A stretch of 64,000 bases of DNA from assembly GCF_030116705.1 (NCBI RefSeq), contig NZ_JAOTIK010000001.1, positions 5,422,501 to 5,486,500 on the forward strand, given 5' to 3'. How positions within the stretch are numbered: position 1 is the first letter of the stretch; the number at the start of each line of letters is the position of its first letter. The translations under genes were made by a program, and so were the position numbers. Positions 16,491 through 25,706 of this stretch are shown piece after piece. The notes under the pieces were generated by a model. It saw only the letters and a program-made list of their open reading frames with translations. It was not told where the DNA came from and did not search any database. This DNA is from Streptomyces sp. ML-6. GTDB lineage: Bacteria; Actinomycetota; Actinomycetes; Streptomycetales; Streptomycetaceae.

Positions 16491-17171
16491 TCAGGAGGAG
16501 CTGCGGGCCAGCGCGGCCGCGAAGCCGTACTGCCACAGGTAGTTGACCTGGCTGCGCTCGCTCGCGTTGGGGTACGCGTTGGTGCAGGACGTGCCGGGGC
16601 CGCCGCCCGACATCAGCTCGCTGCACGGACCGGAGTAGTGGTCCGGCAGGCCGAGCACGTGCCCGGTCTCGTGCGCGGTGACCCGGGTCGAGTTGTACTG
16701 CTGGTTCTGCGCGTAGTCCAGGAAGATGTACCCGTTGCCGTGCCCGTCGGTGCTCGCGTACGAGCCGCGGGGGTCGTTGCCCTCGTAGTAGGCGAAGTCG
16801 GCGTTCGAGCCCTCCTGCAGCCGGACGTTGGAGACGGAGCTGTTCCAGATCTGCGCGCTGCTGGCTATCTGGTTGCGGAAGCTCGGCGCGTTGGTGGCGC
16901 TGTAGACGACGGTGACGGCCTGGGCGCCGGGGTTCGCCGCCCGCTTCTTCGCCACGGACTTGGCGACCGCCTCGAAGAACGCCTTGTTCGCGGCGGCGTT
17001 CTCCTGCGACTCGGAGTAGGCGGTGTAGCCGGCCCGGGCCTCCGACGTGGCGACGGCGGGTGCCGAGTCGGAGGCCGTGGAGGCGGCGATGGCGGGGGCC
17101 GTGCCCAGTGCGGCGGCGAGGCCGAAGCCGAGGCCGACCACGGCCGACATGACGGTCCTGGGGTGTCTCAT
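16491..17171 (-). CDS. snpA: Snapalysin, secreted small neutral metalloprotease
   Basis: 226 residues. A signal peptide ([20 protein letters not shown], cleaved near APAIA-AS) and a short propeptide precede the mature enzyme, which begins around [14 protein letters not shown]. The zinc site is [13 protein letters not shown], the HExxHxxGxxD signature of family M7. A cysteine pair ([14 protein letters not shown]) follows. It hydrolyses milk-type proteins outside the cell. ATG at 17171 has GGAG at 8 bases. The divergent LysR gene is the expected regulator. Confidence 0.95.
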   Translation of the reverse strand: MRHPRTVMSAVVGLGFGLAAALGTAPAIAASTASDSAPAVATSEARAGYTAYSESQENAAANKAFFEAVAKSVAKKRAANPGAQAVTVVYSATNAPSFRNQIASSAQIWNSSVSNVRLQEGSNADFAYYEGNDPRGSYASTDGHGNGYIFLDYAQNQQYNSTRVTAHETGHVLGLPDHYSGPCSELMSGGGPGTSCTNAYPNASERSQVNYLWQYGFAAALARSSS

Positions 17172-17196
17172 GGGGGGTCTCCTACCGATTACCGGT

Positions 17197-17235
17197 CCGA
17201 TGAACCCGTCCGATGGACCCGTCCGATGACCGGAC
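17197..17235. repeat. 13-bp tandem repeat upstream of snpA
   Basis: CCGATGAACCCGT, CCGATGGACCCGT and CCGATGACCGGAC follow each other at 17197, 17210 and 17223, some 25-65 bases upstream of the snpA start. They may be leader or regulator contacts. Confidence 0.6.
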
Positions 17236-17301
17236 GGGGACGGGGTGGGGTACGGAGAGAGTGTCGGGGAGCGGAGGCCGCGGCGGATGATGTCAACCGG
17301 C

Positions 17302-17318
17302 GATAGCGCCGCACTATC
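17302..17318. promoter_or_regulatory. LysR box between snpA and snpR
   Basis: GATAG-CGCCGCA-CTATC is a perfect 5-bp inverted repeat containing T-N11-A, the LysR-type consensus. It is placed midway between the two divergent genes. Confidence 0.6.
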
Positions 17319-17430
17319 ACCGTCCTCGGTATCTTCACCGAATCCTGCGTCAACTCCAGGTGAATTAACGGACTTTGGTGGGATTGGGGAGTCTGGTGCG
17401 ACCGTCGTCCGCCGCCCTACGCTCGACGGC

Positions 17431-18384
17431 ATGGAGCTTGAGGTGAGACACCTCAGGGCGCTGTGCGCCATCGCGGACACGGGCAGTCTGCACCGGGCCG
17501 CCCGCAGCCTGGGCGTGAGCCAGCCCTCCCTGACCACCCAGCTGCGACGGATCGAGAACACCCTGGGCGCCGAGCTGTTCTCCCGCGAACGGACCGGCTG
17601 CCGGCCGACGTTGCTCGGCCGCGCCGTCCTCAGCCGGGCCCGCCCCCTGGTCGACGGAATGACCGCCCTGGTCAGCGACGCGAAGGCGGAGGCCGCCGCG
17701 GTGCGCGCCACCGGCCCGCGACTGCGCATCGGCTGCACCGCGAGCCGGATCATCGGCGGCTGGCTGCGCAGGCTGCGGCTCCGGCTGCCCGACACGGACA
17801 TCTCGCTGCGGGTCGACGTGTCGGCCCGCGCACTGCTCCGCGACGTCGGGGCGGGCGGGCTGGACGTCGTCTTCGTGCACGAGGTCGAGGGCTGCCCGCT
17901 GCCCGTCCCCGAAGGCCTGGAACAGCGCGTTCTCCTGGAACGCGAACCGCAGTTCATCTCCATGTCCAGGGACCATCCGGCCGCCGCCCGGCCCGTGGTC
18001 GACCTGGAGGACCTGGCCGCCGACCGGTGGATGGTGGACCCCACGGTGGACGGCGAATGGGACGGGCTGCGCCGGGTGTTCGACGAGGCCGGCCTCGCGC
18101 CGACCGTCCTGCACGGCGACTACCTCACCGCCGCCTCCCTCATCGTGCTCGGCGAGGCGGTCGCCCCCTGCCAGCCCACCTCCGGGCCGCGCGACGACAT
18201 GGCGATCCGCCCGCTGCGCGACGACCCCCTCGCGGTACGGCTGCTGCTGGTGTCCCGGCCGGGCACCGACACGACGGCGGCGTACGCGGAGCTGGAGGCG
18301 GCCTACCGGGAGGCGGCCCAGCGGGCGGCCGGCTACCACCAGTGGCTGCTGCGCAACCGCAGCCCGCTCGTCTGCGCCCCCTGA
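17431..18384 (+). CDS. snpR: LysR-family activator of snapalysin
   Basis: 317 residues. The N-terminal helix-turn-helix ([38 protein letters not shown]) is followed by a LysR substrate-binding fold. Its divergent placement next to snpA is the known snpA-snpR (mprA-mprR) arrangement in Streptomyces, in which the regulator activates protease transcription. The ATG at 17431 agrees with family starts. The intergenic region carries a T-N11-A palindrome. Confidence 0.92.
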   Translation: MELEVRHLRALCAIADTGSLHRAARSLGVSQPSLTTQLRRIENTLGAELFSRERTGCRPTLLGRAVLSRARPLVDGMTALVSDAKAEAAAVRATGPRLRIGCTASRIIGGWLRRLRLRLPDTDISLRVDVSARALLRDVGAGGLDVVFVHEVEGCPLPVPEGLEQRVLLEREPQFISMSRDHPAAARPVVDLEDLAADRWMVDPTVDGEWDGLRRVFDEAGLAPTVLHGDYLTAASLIVLGEAVAPCQPTSGPRDDMAIRPLRDDPLAVRLLLVSRPGTDTTAAYAELEAAYREAAQRAAGYHQWLLRNRSPLVCAP

Positions 18385-18507
18385 CCGGGCTCCTTCGCGG
18401 GTGGCGGCCGACGGTGAGCGGGCGGCCGGACGGGCGAACCGGTGCTCGATTCCGCTGAGAGCGAGGGCCGGTTCCGGACCGGGGACGCGGCAGGCAGAGT
18501 CGGTCCC

Positions 18508-19596
18508 ATGAGACTTCTGATGCTGGGTGGTACGGAATTCGTCGGACGTGCCGTCACGGAGGAGGCGCTCGCACGTGGTTGGGAGGTCACGGTGTTCCAC
18601 CGGGGCCGGCACGCGCCCCCGCCGGGGGTGACGGAACTCCTCGGCGACCGCACCGCCGAGGACGGACTCGCGGCACTGGCCGCACCCGCCTCCCGTACCG
18701 GGGAAGCGAACGCGGCCGGGGAGGGGAACGCGAACGGGGGCCCGGGCGGGGACGGGGACGGGGGCGCGTACGACTGGGACTTGGTGGTCGACACCTGGAC
18801 CGGGGCGCCCTCCGCCGTGCGGGACGCGGCCCGGTTGCTGGCCGATCGGGTCGGCCGGTACGCGTATGTCTCCAGCCGCTCCGTGTACGACCATCCGGCC
18901 CCGGCCGGGCTGCCGGAGGACGGCCCGCTGGTGGCCGGGGCCTCGCCCGACGAGGACGGGAAGGACGGGGAGGTCCCGTACGCCCTGGCCAAGCGGGGCG
19001 GTGAACTGGCCGCGCTCGACGCCTTCGGGGACCGGGCCCTGCTCGCCCGTGCGGGCCTGGTCCTGGGCCCCGGCGAGAACGTCGGCCGGCTGCCCTGGTG
19101 GCTGACGCGGATCGCCCGGGGCGGACCGGTGCTGGCGCCCGGGACCCCGGACCTGAAGCTCCAGTACATCGACGTCCGCGACCTCGCGAACTGGCTGCTG
19201 GACGCGGGCAGTAGCGGTCTGGGTGGGCCGTACAACCTGGTCAGCCGTTCGGGCCACGCCACCATGGGGCAGCTGCTGGACGCCTGCGTACGTGCCACCG
19301 GCTCCGGCGCGACGCTCCGTTGGACGCCCGCGGAGACGGTCCTCGCGGCAGGCGTGGAGCCGTGGAGCGACCTGCCGGTCTGGGTGCCCCCGGGCGAGTT
19401 GTACGACGCGGTGCACGGGGGCGACGTGAGCAAGGCGTATGCCTCCGGCCTGCGCTGCCGGCCGGTCGAGGAGACGGTCGCCGACACCTGGAAGTGGCTG
19501 GAGGAGTTGGGCGGACGGGCTCCGCAGCGGCCGGACCGGCCGGCGGTCGGCCTGGACCCGCTGGTGGAGGCCGAACTGCTGGCGAAGCAGGGCTGA
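18508..19596 (+). CDS. NAD-dependent epimerase/dehydratase family protein
   Basis: 362 residues. MRLLMLGGTEFVGRAV is the Rossmann nucleotide loop. YVSSRSVYDH is the strand before the active site, and VPYALAKRGGE supplies the YxxxK pair, so it looks catalytically intact. A Gly-rich insertion (about 65-88, NANGGPGGDGDGG) is unusual and probably a loop. It is an atypical SDR; the sugar or other substrate is unknown. It stands alone downstream of snpR. Confidence 0.85.
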   Translation: MRLLMLGGTEFVGRAVTEEALARGWEVTVFHRGRHAPPPGVTELLGDRTAEDGLAALAAPASRTGEANAAGEGNANGGPGGDGDGGAYDWDLVVDTWTGAPSAVRDAARLLADRVGRYAYVSSRSVYDHPAPAGLPEDGPLVAGASPDEDGKDGEVPYALAKRGGELAALDAFGDRALLARAGLVLGPGENVGRLPWWLTRIARGGPVLAPGTPDLKLQYIDVRDLANWLLDAGSSGLGGPYNLVSRSGHATMGQLLDACVRATGSGATLRWTPAETVLAAGVEPWSDLPVWVPPGELYDAVHGGDVSKAYASGLRCRPVEETVADTWKWLEELGGRAPQRPDRPAVGLDPLVEAELLAKQG

Positions 19597-19637
19597 CGCA
19601 CACATCCGGCGGGGCGCACCGGCGGGTGTGGGCGACG

Positions 19638-19700
19638 GCGGGTGTGCGTATCGGACCGGTGGGTGCGGGCGCCGGACCGGCGGGTGTGCGTATCGGACCG
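19638..19700. repeat. Direct repeat before the surface-protein gene
   Basis: GGCGGGTGTGCGTATCGGAC followed by CGG occurs at about 19638 and again 41 bases later, with degenerate GCCGGACCGG copies around. It lies in the 234-base gap before the surface protein. Confidence 0.6.
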
Positions 19701-19830
19701 GCAGGGCGCGTGCCGGACCGGTTCCGATGTTCCGGTGCGCCGGTGCGTGGCCCGGGTATCCGGGTACATCGAATCCGATCCGGCGTGGCATTCCGCATGG
19801 TTTGATAGGCAAAGCTGCATATTGCCCTTT

Positions 19831-21528
19831 ATGGCAACGCATAAGCGCAGACACGGCAAAAGTATCCAGGCGGCGGTGGCCGTGGCGGCGGCCGCGGCAC
19901 TGGTGGGCACGCTGACGGCCACCGCTCTCGCCGACCCGCTGCCCGGCGGGCTCGGCCCCTGCCTGGGGAACGACTGCCCGACCACCTGGCTCGACCCGAA
20001 CAACGGACCCGTCACCAATCACGACAGCAACATCAACATCTTCGTCGGCGGCGACTTCCTGGTCCGGGAGGCCGCCGCGGAGGCCGAGGGGAAGATCGTC
20101 ACCCTCGGCCGGTTCGACATGAACAAGCGCGAGGGGGTCTCGCAGATCTACAACGTCGGCGTGGTCGGCGTGGGCTCCCGGGTGCCGCCCCCCAACGACT
20201 CCGACTACCTGACGGTGGGCGGGCCGCTGACGGTCGTGGACGGGCAGCGGCTGGTCGCCGAGGAGGGACCGAACCACGGGGTGGTCAAGTACGCCGAGAC
20301 CGTCAGCGGAACGGTGATCCCGGATCCGGTCATGGACCCCGCCGCCACGGACCCGTACACGGCGCTGCGCGACCAGCTGACCGAGGCCAGCCGCTGCTAC
20401 GCGTACGACGACGGCCAGGACCACCGACGCCCCGTCACGGGCACCACGGTGAACGCCGGTTTCGAGACGACCTTCGTGGGCGACGGCATCTCCACCCTCC
20501 AGGTGTTCGCCGTGGACGCGGACGTGGCGGCGGGCGGGGGCGGCCAGCAGGGCATCACCTTCAACGCGATCCCGGACGGCGCGACGGTGCTCGTCAACGT
20601 CTACGGGAGCAGCCGCAACATCAACACGTTCATGGGGTCGCTGCCCCAGGCCGGACTGCGCGAACGCCTGCTGTGGAACTTCCCCGACGCCACCGAGATC
20701 GGGCTGCACGGTGCCGCCCAGTTCCAGGGCAGCGTGCTGATCGGCCAGCCGTCGAGCACGACCACCCTGGACATGAGCGGCACCAACGGCCGCTTCTACA
20801 CCGCCGGTTCGCTGATCCACACGTCCGCGGGGCAGTCGGGCGGCCAGGAACTGCACGCCTACCCCTTCGACGGGGACCTGCCGAGCTGCACCGGGAAACC
20901 CACCCCGACACCGACTCCGACGGATACGCCTACGCCCACGGACACGCCGACTCCGACGGACACCCCCACGCACACCGGTAAGCCGACGCATACTGGCAAG
21001 CCGACGCATACTGGTAAGCCGACGCATACTGGTAAGCCGACGCACACCGGTAAGCCGACCCACACTGGTAAGCCGACGCACACCGGTAAGCCGACCCACA
21101 CTGGCAAGCCGACGCACACCGGTAAGCCGACCCACACCGGTAAGCCGACGCACACCGGTAAGCCGACCCACACTGGCAAGCCGACGCACACCGGTAAGCC
21201 GACCCACACTGGCAAGCCGACGCACACCGGTAAGCCGACCCACACCGGTAAGCCGACCCACACCGGTAAGCCGACGCACACCGGCAAGCCGACACCCACA
21301 AGTACCCCGACGCGCACCCACACCCCCGGGCCGTGGCACTCGGATACGTGGCCCGGACCGGATCCCGCCCAGACCCACTCCTGGCCGCACAAGCCCCACC
21401 CCGGGGGAGAGCTTCCCCACACGGGCTCCCGCGGCGGTGAATGGATCATCGGTGGTATCGCCGCGGCTCTGCTCGCGGCCGGTTCGGCGGCCACGTTGAT
21501 GGCCCGGAGGGCGCGCCGACGCAGCTAG
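19831..21528 (+). CDS. Choice-of-anchor A surface protein with THTGKP repeats and LPHTG sorting signal
   Basis: 565 residues. The signal peptide (1-32, ending TATALA) is followed by a choice-of-anchor A domain of about 320 residues ([54 protein letters not shown]). A rod of TPTP/TDTP and then 18 THTGKP repeats comes next (DNA 20968-21291). The C-terminus has LPHTG, a hydrophobic helix ([20 protein letters not shown]) and RRARRRS, a sortase anchor. It should be wall-linked and extend through the peptidoglycan. ATG at 19831 was chosen because the signal peptide begins there. Confidence 0.88.
   Translation: MATHKRRHGKSIQAAVAVAAAAALVGTLTATALADPLPGGLGPCLGNDCPTTWLDPNNGPVTNHDSNINIFVGGDFLVREAAAEAEGKIVTLGRFDMNKREGVSQIYNVGVVGVGSRVPPPNDSDYLTVGGPLTVVDGQRLVAEEGPNHGVVKYAETVSGTVIPDPVMDPAATDPYTALRDQLTEASRCYAYDDGQDHRRPVTGTTVNAGFETTFVGDGISTLQVFAVDADVAAGGGGQQGITFNAIPDGATVLVNVYGSSRNINTFMGSLPQAGLRERLLWNFPDATEIGLHGAAQFQGSVLIGQPSSTTTLDMSGTNGRFYTAGSLIHTSAGQSGGQELHAYPFDGDLPSCTGKPTPTPTPTDTPTPTDTPTPTDTPTHTGKPTHTGKPTHTGKPTHTGKPTHTGKPTHTGKPTHTGKPTHTGKPTHTGKPTHTGKPTHTGKPTHTGKPTHTGKPTHTGKPTHTGKPTHTGKPTHTGKPTHTGKPTPTSTPTRTHTPGPWHSDTWPGPDPAQTHSWPHKPHPGGELPHTGSRGGEWIIGGIAAALLAAGSAATLMARRARRRS
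20968..21291 (+). repeat. 18 tandem 18-bp repeats coding THTGKP
   Basis: Eighteen consecutive 18-base units. They vary only at synonymous third positions (ACG/ACC, CAC/CAT, ACC/ACT, GGT/GGC), so the amino-acid repeat is perfect while the DNA is not. This suggests selection on the peptide repeat or recent expansion plus drift. Confidence 0.95.
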
Positions 21529-21537
21529 CTTTGGCCC

Positions 21538-21897
21538 ATGGCCGAACTGCTGCTGCACCTCACCGAAGGGCCCTTGTGGGAGGCGGCCCGCGGGATCGGG
21601 ACGTACGAGATGTCCACCCGCGGCCGCACCCTGCACGAAGAGGGCTTCATCCACTGCTCGTTGCCGCACCAGCTCGCCGGCGTGGCCGAGATGCTGTACG
21701 GCGCCGGGAGCGGGGCCGGGGCGGGTGACCAGGAACTCGTGGTCCTCGTCATCGACCCCGACCGGCTCCCGGCGCCCGTGCGGTACGAGTCCGTCCCGCC
21801 CGGCGGCGAGGAGTTCCCGCACATCTACGGGCCCGTCCCGGTGGACGCGGTCGTGGAAGTGCGCCCCTGGCCGGACAAGGAAGGTGACCCCGCATGA
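21538..21897 (+). CDS. DUF952 family protein
   Basis: 119 residues, small soluble domain: LLLHLTEGPLWEAARGIGTY, then HEEGFIHCSLPHQLAGVAEM and FPHIYGPVPVDAVVEV. The conserved EGFIHCS and HIYGP motifs define DUF952. The function is unknown; some members are fused to transferases. It overlaps the next gene by 4 bases (ATGA), so the two are coupled. Confidence 0.87.
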   Translation: MAELLLHLTEGPLWEAARGIGTYEMSTRGRTLHEEGFIHCSLPHQLAGVAEMLYGAGSGAGAGDQELVVLVIDPDRLPAPVRYESVPPGGEEFPHIYGPVPVDAVVEVRPWPDKEGDPA

Positions 21898-22829
21898 ACG
21901 CTCCACCCCCTGAGACCTCCGCGGGTCCGGCACATCCCGTGGCCCCCGTCATCGCCGTCACCGGGGCGAGCGGCGCCGTGGGCGGCCGGGTCGCACGGCG
22001 CCTGGCACGCGCCGGAGTACCCGTGCGGCTCCTCGGGCGCGATCCGGCGCGACTGCCCGAACTGCCCGGCGCGGTCGCCGCCCCGCCCGCCCCGTACGGC
22101 GACGGGGAGGCCATGCGCCGCGCACTCGCCGGGGCGCACACGCTGTTCCTCGTATCGGCGCACGAGAGCCCCCACCGGGTGCGCGAGCACACGACGGCCG
22201 TGGACGCGGCGGTCGCCGTGGGCGTCGAGCGCATCGTGTACGTCTCCTTCCTCGGCGCCGCGCCGGATGCCACGTTCACCTTCGCCCGGGACCACTGGCA
22301 CACCGAGGCGCACATCCGGACCGCCGACGTGCGCCACACCTTCCTGCGCGACAGCCTGTACCTCGCCGGGCTCCCCGCGATGACCGGCGCCGACGGGGTG
22401 CTGCGCGGTCCGGGCGGCGACGGCCGGGTGGCGGCGGTGGCGCACGAGGACATCGCGGACGCCGCGACCGCCGTACTGCTGGCCGACACCGAGCATGCTG
22501 AAACCCGCCACGACGGAGTGACGTACGACCTCACGGGCCCCGAGGCGTTCACCCTCGCCGAGGCGGCCGAGGAGCTGAGCAGGGCCACCGGCCGGACCGT
22601 CACCTACGTACCGGAGACCCGCGAGGAGGCCTACGCCTCACGGGCGCACTACGGGGCCGAGGACTGGGAGGTGACCGGCTGGGTGACGTCGTACGAGGCC
22701 ATCGCCACCGGTGAGATGGCCACGGTCTCGGCCGCAGTGCCGAATCTGACGGGGCGTCCGGCGATGGATCTGGCCACCTATCTGAGGGAACACCCGGACA
22801 GCTACCGGCACTTGCTGAAGCCGCGCTGA
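21894..22829 (+). CDS. NmrA/QOR2-like SDR family oxidoreductase
   Basis: 311 residues. IAVTGASGAVGGRVARRL is the Rossmann glycine loop after a 20-residue N-terminal tail. VYVSFLGAAPDATFTFARDHW resembles the NmrA/QOR2 active region. The canonical YxxxK pair is not evident, so it may be a redox sensor or quinone reductase rather than a classical SDR. It is co-translated with the DUF952 gene. Confidence 0.83.
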   Translation: MNAPPPETSAGPAHPVAPVIAVTGASGAVGGRVARRLARAGVPVRLLGRDPARLPELPGAVAAPPAPYGDGEAMRRALAGAHTLFLVSAHESPHRVREHTTAVDAAVAVGVERIVYVSFLGAAPDATFTFARDHWHTEAHIRTADVRHTFLRDSLYLAGLPAMTGADGVLRGPGGDGRVAAVAHEDIADAATAVLLADTEHAETRHDGVTYDLTGPEAFTLAEAAEELSRATGRTVTYVPETREEAYASRAHYGAEDWEVTGWVTSYEAIATGEMATVSAAVPNLTGRPAMDLATYLREHPDSYRHLLKPR

Positions 22830-23012
22830 CCGCGTGCGCGTACTGCACGCGCTGACCGTGCTGCCGGTACCGGCACTCCTGCCGGCACTGACAGTCCTGC
22901 CGGCACTGGCAGCCCTGCCCGTACCGTCCGTACCATCCGTGCGGCTCGTGCCATCCACCCCATCTCCACCATCCGTACTGCCTGTTTCGTGTGACGGGGC
23001 CGCCCGGCGTCC

Positions 23013-23297
23013 TCAGTCCACGTACACGCCCGCCCGTGCCGCCGCGGCCGCCGCCTCGGCGGCACGGTCCGCGGCCGCCTCGTCGAGCGGCCCGCCGCCG
23101 GCCAGCAGCCGGTAGTAGAGCGGGGCCGACACGGCGCGGATCACCTCGCCCGCGTTCGTGCCCGCGGGCAGCTCCCCGCGCTCGACCGCCTCGGTGACGC
23201 AGCCGGACCACTCCTCGACGCGGACCGCGTAGAACCGGTGCAGCGCCCCGGCCGTGCGCGGGTCGCACGTGGCCGCAGCGCTCACGGACTTGAAGAG
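23013..23297 (-). pseudogene. TetR regulator, C-terminal remnant
   Basis: About 90 residues corresponding to the C-terminal effector half of a TetR protein (SVSAAATCDPRTAGALHRFY, EAVERGELPAGTNAGEVIRA, SAPLYYRLL). The N-terminal helix-turn-helix, about 110 residues, is absent. The recognisable sequence stops near 23297, exactly where the divergent MFS gene begins mid-domain. It cannot bind DNA as it stands. Confidence 0.75.
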
Positions 23298-24640
23298 GGG
23301 CCCTGCCGGTCGTCGGCGAGGGGCTGGGGTTCTCCCTCTCGAACCTGCAGTGGATCGCCACCTCGTTCGCGCTCGCCGTCGCCGGCTTCACCCTGCTGTT
23401 CGGGAGGGTCGCCGATCTCGTCGGCCGCAAACGGATGTTCCTCGGCGGCATGACCGTTCTCGGCCTCTCCTCCGTCCTGGGCGGCCTCGCCACCTCACCC
23501 GAAGTGATGCTCGTGGCGCGGGTGTTGCAGGGTCTCGCCACGGCGGCCGTCACCCCGGCCGGGCTCGCGCTGCTGACCACTTCCTTCAAGGAAGGCCCGC
23601 TGCGGGAACGGGCTCTCGGCCTCAACGGCGCACTGATGTCCGCCGGGTTCACCGCCGGAGCCGTTCTCGGCGGCCTGCTCACCGATCTGCTCTCCTGGCG
23701 CTGGGCGTTCTTCATCAACGTGCCCGTGGCCGCCCTGGTGGTCGCCCTCGCCCCGTCCGTCCTCACCGAATCGCGCCCCGCCGGGCGTTCCCGGCTCGAC
23801 GTGCCGGGAGCCGTGACCGTCACCGGTGGTCTGCTCCTGCTCGTCCACGGGCTGACGCAGGCCGGCGAGTCCGGCTGGACCGAGCCCACCACCCTGGCCG
23901 CGCTCCTCGCGGGTCTCGTGCTCCTCGTCGGCTTCCGGGCCGTCGAGAAGCGGGCGGCGTCGCCGCTGGTTCCCCTGCACGTCCTGAAGCGGCGCAGTGT
24001 CATCTGGGGCAACACCGCGGGGCTGATCGCCTTCGTCACCGAGACCTCGCTGGTCTTCCTGCTGACCCTCTACCTGCAGGAGGTCCTCGGCCACTCGCCG
24101 CTCGCCACCGGACTCGCCTTCGGTGTGCTGGGTGTCGGCACCGTGATCGGCGGCGCGTTCGGCGGCCGTGCGGTCGGGCGCTTCGGGAGCCGTACGACCA
24201 TCGTCGCCGGCGGGATCGTCCAGGCCGTGGCCACGCTCTCCCTGGTGGCGCTCGGAACGGCGGGGGAGTGGATCCTGCTCCTGCTGGCGGCCACCTTTGT
24301 CGGCGGGATCGGCAACATGCTGATGATTGTCGGCTTCATGGTCACCGCGACCTCCGGGCTGCCGGACGAGGAGCAGGGGCTGGCCACCGGCCTGGCCACC
24401 ATGACCCAGCAGGTCGGCATCACCATGGGCATCCCGGTCATGAGCGCCGTCGTCACCGCCCGGACGTCCGCCCTCGGCGACACCGGCCCCGAAGGCGTCC
24501 TCTCGGGGGTGTCGGTTGCGATCCTGGTCAACTCGGCGCTGGTCCTCGCGGGTGCGCTGCTCGCGGGCGCCTTCCTCGGGCCGCGACGCGGTGCGCGACT
24601 CGGTGCCGGCAGCGGCGCGGGGGACGGCGCCCGGGAGTGA
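23294..24640 (+). pseudogene. MFS drug transporter (DHA2 type), 5' truncated
   Basis: The open frame begins right after an in-frame TGA at 23291 with RGALPVVGEGLGFSLSNLQW, the segment that in EmrB/QacA-type transporters follows helix 1. No ATG/GTG/TTG occurs in frame until 23435 (MFLGGMTVLG), which is after motif A (GRVADLVGRKR). About 13 helices remain up to the C-terminus at 24640. It lacks helix 1 and its own promoter, so it is probably non-functional. The join with the TetR fragment implies one deletion that removed both 5' ends. Confidence 0.75.
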
Positions 24641-24667
24641 GACCGGGGAGCGGTGCGGTGGTGCCGG

Positions 24668-24722
24668 GCGGCGATGCCGGGCGGCGGATCGGCCTGATCC
24701 GTCCGCGGCCCGGCATCGCCGC
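24668..24722. terminator. Terminator after the MFS remnant
   Basis: A perfect 15-bp outer stem (24668-24682 with 24708-24722) plus an inner CGGATC/GATCCG stem, between two converging genes. Confidence 0.75.
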
Positions 24723-24822
24723 ATCCGTGCGCCCCGGTTCCCGGTTCTCGTGCCGCTGTCGGCGCCCGCATGTCCTCCGCGCCGGTGCGGCCCGGTTTCG
24801 CTCGTCCCCGGACCCGCGCGTC

Positions 24823-25302
24823 TCAGGCCCCGTCGTGGGCCGCGCGCAGGGCGGCGATGTCCAGCTTCTTCATGGTCATCATCGCCCTAGTGGTCCTGGC
24901 GCCCTTCTCCGCGTCCGGGTCGAGGACCATCTCCAGCAGCGCCTCGGGCACGACCTGCCAGGAGACGCCGTACCGGTCCCTCAGCCAGCCGCAGGGCCCC
25001 TCCTCGCCCCCGTCGGTGAGGCTGCTCCAGTAGTGATCCACCTCGGCCTGGTCCGCACAGCGGATCTGGAACGAGACGGCCTCGTTGAACGTGAACTCCG
25101 GCCCGCCGTTCAGTCCGACGAACTTCTGGCCGTTGAGCTCGAACTCGACCGTCATCACCGACCCGGCGGGCCCCGGCCCCGCCTCGGTGTAGCGGCCGAT
25201 CCTGCCGAGGCGTGAGTTCTTGAAGACCGTGAGGTAGTACTCCGCCGCCTCCTCGGCCTGCCCGTCGAACCACAGACACGTGGTGAAGCCTTCGGTGGTC
25301 AT
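24823..25302 (-). CDS. VOC superfamily protein (PhnB-like)
   Basis: 159 residues. FTTCLWFDGQAEEAAEYYLT starts the beta-alpha-beta-beta-beta module, with GPCGWLRDRYGVSWQVVPEA and a DIAALRAAHDG tail. This is the PhnB/3-demethylubiquinone methyltransferase-like branch of the glyoxalase/dioxygenase superfamily. The metal and substrate are unknown. ATG at 25302 has AGGAGA 6 bases upstream. Direct repeats of TGCGCAACCCCGT lie just upstream. Confidence 0.87.
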   Translation of the reverse strand: MTTEGFTTCLWFDGQAEEAAEYYLTVFKNSRLGRIGRYTEAGPGPAGSVMTVEFELNGQKFVGLNGGPEFTFNEAVSFQIRCADQAEVDHYWSSLTDGGEEGPCGWLRDRYGVSWQVVPEALLEMVLDPDAEKGARTTRAMMTMKKLDIAALRAAHDGA

Positions 25303-25706
25303 CGCTGTCTCCTGTCATGTGCGCAACCCCGTCAAGTGCGCAACCCCGTAATGCGCGCAGCCCGTCGCCTGCGCATGTCCACCCATATCGACTGGTCCCG
25401 GTCCGAAAACTCATCGCTGTACGGGAGCACCCGTGAGGAAGCAGGGAACGGTCGACTCCATATGGTCCCCCGTGGAGACCCCCGAACTCGCCCGACGACA
25501 CGAGTGCACCCCGCACCGAACGACCGGCCCGTCCGAATCGCGCGGGGCGTACGACGTCATCGCGCGGGAGGAGGGCGTACGGCGTCGTCGGGCGGGGACG
25601 TACGGGGTCGTCGGGCGGGGCGCGCGATGTCATACCCAGGTCCGACCCCGAGGTCCGTGCCCTGGTCCGACGCCCCGGCCGGGGGAGGGGCGGCATCGTC
25701 GAGGGC
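25303..25706. other. Divergent gap rich in short direct repeats
   Basis: 404 bases between the VOC gene and a membrane protein. It contains TGCGCAACCCCGT at 25320 and 25337 with a variant at 25352, and three CGTACG-led repeats at 25548, 25576 and 25599 (each about 22 bases). No gene is supported. Confidence 0.6.
25320..25365. repeat. 17-bp spaced direct repeats upstream of the VOC gene
   Basis: TGCGCAACCCCGT is repeated exactly at 25320 and 25337, and a diverged copy (TGCGCGCAGCCCGT) follows at 25352. They lie 18-63 bases upstream of the VOC start, a position suited to operators. Confidence 0.55.

Noticed and set aside
20968..21291. 18-bp repeats considered as a CRISPR array
   Set aside because: Units are contiguous with no spacers and lie in frame inside a coding sequence.
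17365..21933. A 1522-codon open frame on the minus strand across snpR, the epimerase and the surface-protein gene
   Set aside because: It is antisense to three well-supported genes and its sequence is low-complexity Arg/Gly/Val. It stays open only because of third-position GC bias and the repeat block.
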